Assembly: GCF_023498005.1 (NCBI RefSeq)
Contig: NZ_CP097289.1
Location: 4,092,001 to 4,156,000, forward strand
Length of the DNA: 64,000 bases
Reading direction: 5' to 3'
Origin: Streptomyces durmitorensis
GTDB lineage: Bacteria; Actinomycetota; Actinomycetes; Streptomycetales; Streptomycetaceae
Each line of letters begins with the position of its first letter. Position 1 is the stretch's first letter. A model generated the notes under the pieces. It made no database searches. It saw only the letters and a program-made list of their open reading frames with translations, and was not told where the DNA came from. Shown here one piece after another: positions 57,763 to 64,000 of the stretch. The translations under genes and the position numbers were made by a program.

Positions 57763-57836
57763 TTGCGGATGCGGCCGGGCACCGAAGGCCGTGCACCAGC
57801 TGAGTACGCAGACCCCGATACAAGGAGCCACAGGAC

Positions 57837-58325
57837 ATGGCCGACTCCAGTTTCGACATCGTCTCGAAGGTCGAGCGGCAGGAGGTCGACAACGCCCTCA
57901 ACCAGGCCGCCAAGGAGATCTCGCAGCGCTACGACTTCAAGGGCACGGGTGCCTCGATCGCCTGGTCCGGCGAGAAGATCCTGATGGAGGCGAACGGCGA
58001 GGAGCGGGTCAAGGCGATCCTCGACATCTTCCAGTCCAAGCTGATCAAGCGCGGCATCTCGCTCAAGTCGCTGGATGCGGGCGAGCCCCAGCTGTCCGGC
58101 AAGGAGTACAAGATCTTCGCCTCGATCGAGGAGGGCATCTCCCAGGAGAACGCGAAGAAGGTTGCCAAGATCATCCGCGATGAGGGCCCGAAGGGCGTCA
58201 AGGCGCAGGTCCAGGGCGACGAGCTGCGGGTCAGCTCGAAGAGCCGTGACGACCTGCAGGCCGTGCAGGCGCTGCTCAAGGGGCAGGACTTCGACTTCGC
58301 GGTGCAGTTCGCCAACTACCGGTAG
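57837..58325 (+). CDS. yajQ: YajQ family nucleotide-binding protein
   Basis: A 162-aa protein, [20 protein letters not shown] at the start, with [13 protein letters not shown] and the [19 protein letters not shown] region. Two RNA-recognition-like subdomains are present. Family members bind nucleotides, and in Xanthomonas one binds cyclic-di-GMP; the role here is unknown. ATG at 57837 with AGGAGCCACAGG before it. It ends in a perfect terminator. Confidence 0.93.
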   Translation: MADSSFDIVSKVERQEVDNALNQAAKEISQRYDFKGTGASIAWSGEKILMEANGEERVKAILDIFQSKLIKRGISLKSLDAGEPQLSGKEYKIFASIEEGISQENAKKVAKIIRDEGPKGVKAQVQGDELRVSSKSRDDLQAVQALLKGQDFDFAVQFANYR

Positions 58326-58365
58326 CCGCCAGTAAGTACTGGTGCTTTCTCGTCGTACGACGCCG

Positions 58366-58398
58366 AAGGGCGGGCACCCGGTTCGGGTGCCCGCCCTT
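58366..58398. terminator. bidirectional terminator between yajQ and the GlsB-like gene
   Basis: AAGGGCGGGCACCC and GGGTGCCCGCCCTT, a perfect 14-bp stem with a 5-nt loop, 40 nt after the yajQ stop and 60 nt after the convergent gene. Confidence 0.8.
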
Positions 58399-58457
58399 GC
58401 TGCTGGCCGCAGATCGGGGGACCGGCGCCTCAGGGGGCGCGGAGCGTGCGGGTGGGC

Positions 58458-58724
58458 TCAGCGGCGCGAGTGGCCGAAGAAGATGCGGTAGACGACGAGC
58501 AGAGCGAGTGAGCCGCCGATCGCCGCCACCCAGGTCGGGCCGTCGTAGAAGTCGTTGGCTATCGGGCGGTCGAGATAGCGCGCGGAGTACCAGCCGCCGA
58601 TGAACGCGCCTGCGATGCCGATGACGGTCGTGCCGATGAAGCCGCCCGGGTCGCGGCCCGGCAGCAGGACCTTGGCCACGGCACCGGCGAGCAGCCCCAG
58701 AACGATCCAGCTGATGATGCCCAT
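58458..58724 (-). CDS. GlsB/YeaQ/YmgE family membrane protein
   Basis: An 88-aa protein with three short hydrophobic segments (residues 1-22, 28-48, 63-82) and Gly-rich turns (GLLAGAVAKVLLPGRDPGG, IGIAGAFIGG). This pattern defines the transglycosylase-associated (YeaQ/GlsB) family, seen often in stress regulons; the biochemical role is unknown. ATG at 58724. Co-directional with the YccF-like gene upstream, 130 bp away. Confidence 0.85.
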   Translation of the reverse strand: MGIISWIVLGLLAGAVAKVLLPGRDPGGFIGTTVIGIAGAFIGGWYSARYLDRPIANDFYDGPTWVAAIGGSLALLVVYRIFFGHSRR

Positions 58725-58854
58725 GCGGTGTACCTGCCCCTCGTTGTGCTGTCTTCCTTGAAGACGTCACAGGGGCGGGGCACGGTTGCGGTGATCGGCT
58801 CGGTGCGGTGTATGACACACGCTTACCGGGCCGCGGCGCGGCCCGGATGGGGCT

Positions 58855-59247
58855 CTAGCGCTGCGCGAACGGCTGGTCCGTACGCACGATTTCGCGGCCG
58901 AGCGGCATCAACGACACCGGGATCAGCTTGAAGTTGGCGACGCCCAGCGGGATGCCGATGATCGTGACGCACAGGAGGAAGCCCGTGACGATGTGGCCGA
59001 GCGCGAGCCACCAGCCCGCCAGGACCAGCCACAGGACGTTGCCGACGCAGGACGGCGCGCCCGCGTCGCGGCGCTCAACTGTCGTGTACCCGAAGGGCCA
59101 CAGGGCATAGCGGCCGATCCGGAAGCTGGCGAGGCCGAACGGGATGCCGATGATCGTGATGCACAGGATCAGCCCCGCGACGAGATAGCCGAGGAACATC
59201 CAGAAGCCGCACAGGAGGAGCCAAATGACGTTGAGGATTGTCTTCAC
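58855..59247 (-). CDS. YccF family membrane protein
   Basis: A 130-aa protein with two repeats of the YccF motif: [27 protein letters not shown] in the first half and [25 protein letters not shown] in the second. Each repeat supplies a helical hairpin. The function is not established. GTG at 59247 overlaps the htpX stop as GTGA, so translation is coupled to htpX and the two may act together in envelope quality control. Confidence 0.86.
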   Translation of the reverse strand: MKTILNVIWLLLCGFWMFLGYLVAGLILCITIIGIPFGLASFRIGRYALWPFGYTTVERRDAGAPSCVGNVLWLVLAGWWLALGHIVTGFLLCVTIIGIPLGVANFKLIPVSLMPLGREIVRTDQPFAQR

Positions 59248-60107
59248 TGGTGGCGACCTGCCATCTGCTCGAGCCGGGCAATGCGCTCCGCCATCGGCGG
59301 GTGCGTGGAGAACATCTTGGACATGCCCTGCCCCGGACGGAAAGGGTTCGCAATCATCATGTGACTTGCCGTCTCAAGGCGTGGCTCGGGCGGCAGCGGA
59401 AGCTGCTTGGTGCCCGCGTCGAGCTTACGCAGGGCGCTCGCGAGGGCCAGCGGGTCCCCCGTCAGCTGCGCGCCGGACGCATCGGCCTCGTACTCCCTGG
59501 AGCGGCTGATCGCGAGTTGGATGACGGAGGCGGCCAGCGGTCCCAGGAGCATGATCAGGAGCATGCCGAAGATGCCGGGGCCTTCGTTGTCGTTCGACCT
59601 GCCGATCGGGATCAGCCAGGCGAAGTTGACCAGGAACATGATCACCGAGGCGAGTGCGCCGGCGACCGACGAGATCAGGATGTCGCGGTTGTAGACGTGG
59701 CTGAGCTCGTGGCCGATGACGCCGCGCAGCTCGCGCTCGTCCAGGAGGCGCAGGATGCCGTCGGTGCAGCACACCGCAGCGTTGCGCGGATTGCGGCCCG
59801 TCGCGAACGCGTTCGGTGCCTCGGTGGGCGAGATGTAGAGACGGGGCATGGGCTGGCGGGCCTGGGTCGAGAGCTCGCGGACCATGCGGTACAGCTCGGG
59901 TGCCTCGAATTCGCTCACCGGGCGCGCGCGCATGGCGCGCAGGGCGAGCTTGTCGCTGTTCCAGTACGCGTACGCATTGGTGCCGAGCGCCACGAAGAGC
60001 GCGACGATCAAGCCCGTACGTCCGAAGAAACTGCCGATGACGAGGATGAGAGCGGACAGTCCCCCGAGGAGTACGGCGGTCTTCAGCCCGTTGTGCCGGC
60101 GGTGCAC
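59244..60107 (-). CDS. htpX: HtpX-type M48 zinc metalloprotease
   Basis: A membrane endopeptidase that degrades damaged membrane proteins. The 287-aa protein has two N-terminal helices (about 9-25 and 31-48), the zinc motif HELSH (His133, Glu134, His137), two more helices (about 145-165 and 178-198), and the third ligand region [11 protein letters not shown]. Start is GTG at 60107, supported by AGGAGGG. It lies upstream of the YccF-like gene with GTGA overlap. Confidence 0.93.
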   Translation of the reverse strand: MHRRHNGLKTAVLLGGLSALILVIGSFFGRTGLIVALFVALGTNAYAYWNSDKLALRAMRARPVSEFEAPELYRMVRELSTQARQPMPRLYISPTEAPNAFATGRNPRNAAVCCTDGILRLLDERELRGVIGHELSHVYNRDILISSVAGALASVIMFLVNFAWLIPIGRSNDNEGPGIFGMLLIMLLGPLAASVIQLAISRSREYEADASGAQLTGDPLALASALRKLDAGTKQLPLPPEPRLETASHMMIANPFRPGQGMSKMFSTHPPMAERIARLEQMAGRHQ

Positions 60108-60235
60108 GGTACGCCCTCCTGTGGTGCGTGGGGGAACCCTCTGTCTACTGGTGCTTCCACTCTTCAGTGGACCCTCCCGTACTGGTCAACGCCAGGCGGG
60201 GAGCACTAGTTCCCTTGTGCGCGCAGGAGCGATGT

Positions 60236-60264
60236 GGGCCGCTCGGGTGATGCCCGAGCGGCCC
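60236..60264 (-). terminator. nuoN terminator
   Basis: GGGCCGCTCGGG and CCCGAGCGGCCC, a perfect 12-bp stem with a TGATG loop, 30 nt after the nuoN stop. Confidence 0.7.
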
Positions 60265-60294
60265 AGTGGAGACCTTGTGGCGAAGGCGAACGCG

Positions 60295-61833
60295 TCAGAA
60301 GAGGCCGGTGTCGGAGAACCTCAGGACGAGCTGCGGCGCGCCGGAGAGCGCGATGCCGAGGACCGCGGTCAGGGCGATGGCCGCCGTCAGGGGCGCCGGG
60401 ACGCGGTGCTTGACCGGCTCGCCCTCGGGGGCGCGGAAGAGCAGCGCGGTCCACTGGAGGTAGTAGAAGAGGGCGATCACCACGTTCACGGCCATCACCA
60501 CGGTGAGCCAGCCCAGGCCCGCGTCGACCGCCGCCGAGAAGACGGTGACCTTCGCGAAGAGGCCGATGATGCCCGGCGGCAGGCCCGCGAGGCAGAGCAG
60601 GAAGAAGCCGAGCACCAGGGCCGCGAGGGGGCTCCTCGCGTACAGGCCCCGGTAGTCGCTGACGCGGTTCAGGCGCTGGGTGCGGCCCACCAGCGCGGCG
60701 ACGGCGAAGGCTCCGAGGTTCACGGCCGCGTACATCAGGGCGTACGCGACGGTGGAACCGATGGCCTTCTCGGCCTCAGCGGGGTTGTCGGCGTATCCGG
60801 CGGCGGCGATCGGCACCAGGAGGTATCCCGCCTGGCCGACCGATGACCAGGCGAGCAGCCGGACGGCGCTGTACGCGCGCGTGGACTGCTGGCGCAGCGC
60901 CGCCACGTTGCCCGCGGTCATGGTGAGGGCGGCGAGCACGGCCAGTGCGGGGCCCCACACGTCCGCGTACGAGGGGAAGGCGACGACGGTGACGAGGATC
61001 AGGCCGGTGAAGCCGACCGCCTTGCCGACCACGGAGAGGTAGGCCGCCACCGGCAAGGGGGCGCCCACGTAGGTGTCGGGCACCCAGAAGTGGAAGGGCA
61101 CGGCGGCCACCTTGAAGGCGAAGCCGACCAGGGTGAGGGCGACGCCGGTCTGGGCGAGCGTGTCGAGCTGTCCGTCGACGTGCTGGAGCTCTTCGGCGAT
61201 CTCCGTGAGGTGCAGGGTGCCGGTCGCGGCGTACACGAAGCTGACGCCCATCAGCGTCACGGCGGTCGCGGTGACGGAGGAGAGGAAGAACTTCAGGGCC
61301 GCTTCGGAGGACCGCTTGTCGCCGTGCCGCAGGCCCACGAGCGCGAAGGCGGGCAGCGAGGCGACCTCCAGGGCGACGACGAGCGTGGCGAGATCGCGCG
61401 AGGCGGGCAGCAGCGCGGCGCCCGCGGCGGAGGAGAGCAGCAGGAACCAGAACTCCCCTTCGGGGAGTTCCTTCTCCGTGCCGTTCGCGTCCTTGAGCGC
61501 GCTCATCGAGAGCAGCGCGGCCAGCAGGGCGCCGCCGAGGACGAGCAGTTGGATGACGAGCGTGAAGCGGTCGGCGGTGTAGCTGCAGGCGTCCGCGCCG
61601 CCGGTCAGGCAGAACGTCGAGCGGTCGTCGTTCAGGATCGGCAGCAGGGAGAGCGCGGCGACGGCGAGGCCCGCCACGGAGATCCAGCCGAGCAGCGCCT
61701 TCTTCTTGTCGCCCACGAAGAGGTCGGCGACGAGCACGAGGAGACCGACGACGGCCGCGATGGTGGGCGGAGCGATCGCGAGCCAGTCGACGGACTGGAC
61801 GACGCCGGCGGCGCTTTCGGCGGCCACGGTCAC
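60295..61833 (-). CDS. nuoN: NADH-quinone oxidoreductase subunit N (NuoN)
   Basis: Antiporter-like proton-pumping subunit of complex I. The 512-aa protein has 14 hydrophobic segments and typical stretches KFFLSSVTATAVTLMGVSFVY, FHFWVPDTYVGAPLPVAAYL and RAYSAVRLLAWSSVGQAGYLL. The GTG at 61833 overlaps the nuoM TGA (GTGA). It ends a nuoL-nuoM-nuoN run followed by a terminator. Proximity to htpX suggests the second, partial nuo cluster known in S. coelicolor. Confidence 0.93.
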   Translation of the reverse strand: MTVAAESAAGVVQSVDWLAIAPPTIAAVVGLLVLVADLFVGDKKKALLGWISVAGLAVAALSLLPILNDDRSTFCLTGGADACSYTADRFTLVIQLLVLGGALLAALLSMSALKDANGTEKELPEGEFWFLLLSSAAGAALLPASRDLATLVVALEVASLPAFALVGLRHGDKRSSEAALKFFLSSVTATAVTLMGVSFVYAATGTLHLTEIAEELQHVDGQLDTLAQTGVALTLVGFAFKVAAVPFHFWVPDTYVGAPLPVAAYLSVVGKAVGFTGLILVTVVAFPSYADVWGPALAVLAALTMTAGNVAALRQQSTRAYSAVRLLAWSSVGQAGYLLVPIAAAGYADNPAEAEKAIGSTVAYALMYAAVNLGAFAVAALVGRTQRLNRVSDYRGLYARSPLAALVLGFFLLCLAGLPPGIIGLFAKVTVFSAAVDAGLGWLTVVMAVNVVIALFYYLQWTALLFRAPEGEPVKHRVPAPLTAAIALTAVLGIALSGAPQLVLRFSDTGLF

Positions 61834-63419
61834 GACTTGCCTCCTGAGAGGAGCTGCTGCACGGCCGGGTCGGTGAGGCCGAGCAGAGCGGCGGGCCAGA
61901 GTCCGGCGAGGACGGTGAGGGCGACGAGCGGGGTCCAGGCGGCGAACTCATAGCCCTGGACGTCGGCGAGCGCCGGGGTATCGGTCGTGGCGGCGCCCTG
62001 GGGCATCGGGCCCATGCAGACGCGGCGTACGACGATGAGCATGTACGCGGCGGTGAGCAGGGTGCCGAAGGCGGCGATCGCCATGAAGGTGAGGAAGGCG
62101 GGGCGGCTGAGGTCGTCGGCGGGCTTGAACGCGCCGAACAGGGCGAGCATCTCGCCCCAGAACCCGGCCAGGCCCGGCAGGCCCAGCGAGGCGACGGCGC
62201 CGAAGGCGAGGAGGCCGCCCAGGCGCGGGGCCTTGCCGTAGAGCGCTGCGCCCGATTCCTGCGCGAGGGTGTCGAGGTCGCTGGTGCCGGTGCGGTCCTT
62301 CAGCGCGCCCACGAGGAAGAACAGCAGGCCGGTGATGAGACCGTGCGCGATGTTGGCGAACAGCGCGCCGTTCACGCCGGTCGGGCTCATCGTCGAGATG
62401 CCGAGCAGGACGAAGCCCATGTGGCCCACGGACGAGTACGCGATGAGGCGCTTGAGGTCGCCCTTCGCGCCCTGCTTGGCGAGGGCGAGGCAGGCGAGCG
62501 AGCCGTAGATGATCCCGACGACCGCGAAGGCCGCGAGGTACGGCGCGAACTCCCGCATCCCGTCCGGCGCGACCGGCAGCAGGATCCGGACGAAGCCGTA
62601 CGTGCCCATCTTCAGCATCACACCGGCCAGCAGGACCGAGCCGACGGTGGGCGCGGCGGTGTGCGCGTCCGGCAGCCAGCTGTGCAGCGGCCACATCGGC
62701 GTCTTGACCGCGAGCCCGATCCCGATCGCCAAAACCGCGATGACCTGCACGGATGTGGTCAGCCCGCGGCCGTTGTCAGTGGCGAGTGCCACCATGTCGA
62801 ATGTGCCGGACTTGAGGCCGATGAGGAGGAGACCGAGCAGCATCACGACGGAGCCGAGCAGCGTGTAGAGGATGAACTTCCAAGCCGCTTGCGTGCGTTG
62901 GGCGCCGCCCCAGCGCGCGATGAGGAAGTACATCGGGATGAGGACCATCTCGAACGCCAGGAAGAACAGCAGCAGATCGAGGACGGCGAAGGTCGCGAGG
63001 GTGCCGGACTCGAGCACGAGGATCAGCGCGACGAATGCCTTGGGAGACGGGCCCGCAGGCATTTTGAAGTAGGAGTGCAGCGCGCAGAGGAAGGTCAGCA
63101 GCGCGGTCAGGACCAGGAGGGGGAGCGAGATGCCGTCGATGCCGAGGTGGATGCGCACGTCGAGTGCGGGGATCCAGCTGATATCGGTCGTGGCCTGCAT
63201 CTTTGACGGGTGGTCATGGTCGAAGCCGAGCGCCAGGACGATCGCCGCGATGAGGATGACGCCGGTCACGATCACGCCGTGGCGCAGCACGGCCTGGTCG
63301 GGCGACTTCCCCTTCAGTCCGGGCGGGGCCGGGAGCAGGGCGGCCACGGCGCCGAGGAGCGGGCCGACCACGATCAACGCCAGAAGAAGCTGCATCACGG
63401 ATTCACTGATATCGATCAC
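61830..63419 (-). CDS. nuoM: NADH-quinone oxidoreductase subunit M (NuoM)
   Basis: Antiporter-like subunit. The 529-aa protein has FLAFEMVLIPMYFLIARWGG (conserved helix-5 Glu), AVKTPMWPLHSWLPDAHTAAPT with the conserved Lys, and RLIAYSSVGHMGFVLLG. Start is GTG at 63419; an ATG 24 bp downstream (MQLLLALIVVGP) is an alternative. It overlaps nuoN and lies 6 nt after nuoL. Confidence 0.93.
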   Translation of the reverse strand: MIDISESVMQLLLALIVVGPLLGAVAALLPAPPGLKGKSPDQAVLRHGVIVTGVILIAAIVLALGFDHDHPSKMQATTDISWIPALDVRIHLGIDGISLPLLVLTALLTFLCALHSYFKMPAGPSPKAFVALILVLESGTLATFAVLDLLLFFLAFEMVLIPMYFLIARWGGAQRTQAAWKFILYTLLGSVVMLLGLLLIGLKSGTFDMVALATDNGRGLTTSVQVIAVLAIGIGLAVKTPMWPLHSWLPDAHTAAPTVGSVLLAGVMLKMGTYGFVRILLPVAPDGMREFAPYLAAFAVVGIIYGSLACLALAKQGAKGDLKRLIAYSSVGHMGFVLLGISTMSPTGVNGALFANIAHGLITGLLFFLVGALKDRTGTSDLDTLAQESGAALYGKAPRLGGLLAFGAVASLGLPGLAGFWGEMLALFGAFKPADDLSRPAFLTFMAIAAFGTLLTAAYMLIVVRRVCMGPMPQGAATTDTPALADVQGYEFAAWTPLVALTVLAGLWPAALLGLTDPAVQQLLSGGKS

Positions 63420-63425
63420 GGCTGC

Positions 63426-64000
63426 TCACGCTCCGACGGTGGCGACGAGGACGGCGGCGACAGCCAGGACGACGGTGCCTGCGAGCAGCGCGCTCAGGTA
63501 GGTCTGCACGTTGCCGGTCTGCGCGCGGCGGACGGCCGCGCCGAGCCAGCGGGGTGCGGTGCCCGCGCCGCGTACGTACGTGTCGACGACCTCGCGGTCC
63601 AGGAACCGGACCAGGCGCGCGGCGGCCTGGACGGGGCGCACGAACAGCGCGGCGTAGAGGGCGTCGAGGTGGAAGCCGACGGCGGCGTGCCGGTGCAGCG
63701 GGCCGAGCAGGAGGCGGCCGGGGTCGGCCGGGTCGTGGGCGGCGGCCACGTCTCCGTAGGCGGGGGTGTGTGTGGCGATGGCCTCGGCCTCGACCAGGCC
63801 TCCGTCGGCCCCCGCGTCGACGGCGACCGCGCCCATCGGGTGGCGGACGGCGAGCGCCGTGGTGTGGCGCCAGGCTCCGTACGTGACGAGCCCGCCGACG
63901 AGGGCGAGTCCCGTGCCGAGGACGGAGGTGGTGAGGGTCGGGGTGAGCGAGTGGCCGTCGAACCAGTCCGGCAGGACGCCGACGGTGAGGCCGAAGGCGA
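63426..64000 (-). CDS. nuoL: NADH-quinone oxidoreductase subunit L (NuoL), C-terminal part
   Basis: The last 190 codons are in the window; the gene runs off the right edge. Reading from the edge, the frame is open and gives ...FGLTVGVLPDWFDGHSL, then a membrane helix, then the family-typical C-terminal LDALYAALFVRPVQAAARL and REVVDTYVRGAG, and a final helix ending VAAVLVATVGA. Placement directly before nuoM supports NuoL. Confidence 0.88.
   Translation of the reverse strand, partial: AFGLTVGVLPDWFDGHSLTPTLTTSVLGTGLALVGGLVTYGAWRHTTALAVRHPMGAVAVDAGADGGLVEAEAIATHTPAYGDVAAAHDPADPGRLLLGPLHRHAAVGFHLDALYAALFVRPVQAAARLVRFLDREVVDTYVRGAGTAPRWLGAAVRRAQTGNVQTYLSALLAGTVVLAVAAVLVATVGA

Overview
The window is a chromosomal segment of a Streptomyces (high-GC Actinobacteria). 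It has very high G+C, frequent GTG and TTG starts, and near-identity of RpoB (1161 aa), RpoC (1299 aa) and the ribosomal proteins to the Streptomyces proteins as I remember them. Gene order also follows the S. coelicolor core, read in reverse. No phage, IS element or CRISPR array is visible; this is mostly conserved housekeeping DNA with a few accessory genes between the blocks.

Layout. 1-8.5 kb: the start of an Nnr-type NAD(P)HX repair enzyme, acpS, coaA, a DUF389 membrane protein, glmM, rplM-rpsI, a GT87-like membrane glycosyltransferase, an unknown membrane-anchored secreted protein and truA. 8.5-24.8 kb (minus strand): S10-spc-alpha superoperon in transcription order rpsJ-rplC-rplD-rplW-rplB-rpsS-rplV-rpsC-rplP-rpmC-rpsQ / rplN-rplX-rplE-rpsN / rpsH-rplF-rplR-rpsE-rpmD-rplO / secY-adk / map / infA-rpmJ-rpsM-rpsK / rpoA-rplQ. 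25.3-29.7 kb: str operon rpsL-rpsG-fusA-tuf. 30.0-31.2 kb: an accessory nucleotidyltransferase and membrane protein pair. 31.3-45.6 kb: rplJ-rplL / rpoB-rpoC, two tandem lipoproteins, rplK-rplA, secE-nusG and tRNA-Trp. 45.8-52.7 kb: aspartate aminotransferase, an adenosine-deaminase-like protein, a TetR / NAD(P)-binding protein divergon, murB, and a DHA2-type MFS exporter with its TetR. 52.8-54.3 kb: hadB, hadA, rpmG, tRNA-Met and tRNA-Thr. 54.6-64.0 kb: an amidohydrolase-like protein, an NAD(P)-binding protein, an NTF2-like protein, a small Cys protein, tRNA-Tyr, yajQ, two small membrane proteins, htpX, nuoN, nuoM and the 3' part of nuoL.

Almost the whole translation and transcription machinery is read on the minus strand. 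Units are separated by recognisable intrinsic terminators and promoters, and many cistrons are coupled through TGATG, TAATG or GTGA overlaps. Several monocistronic genes carry a TANNNT hexamer exactly 6-7 nt before the start codon and no Shine-Dalgarno, which suggests leaderless mRNAs.

The most unusual non-coding signals are a potential pseudoknot in the rpsQ-rplN spacer, a nearly identical 25-nt hairpin element in the leaders of both the S10 and str operons, a triplicated 14-bp repeat fused to the tuf terminator, and palindromic operators at two TetR-controlled loci. No wholly new defence or metabolic system was found. The best coding candidates for new biology are the nucleotidyltransferase/membrane pair between rpoC and rpsL, an amidohydrolase that has lost most metal ligands, and an adenosine-deaminase-like protein with a changed ribose-contact residue.
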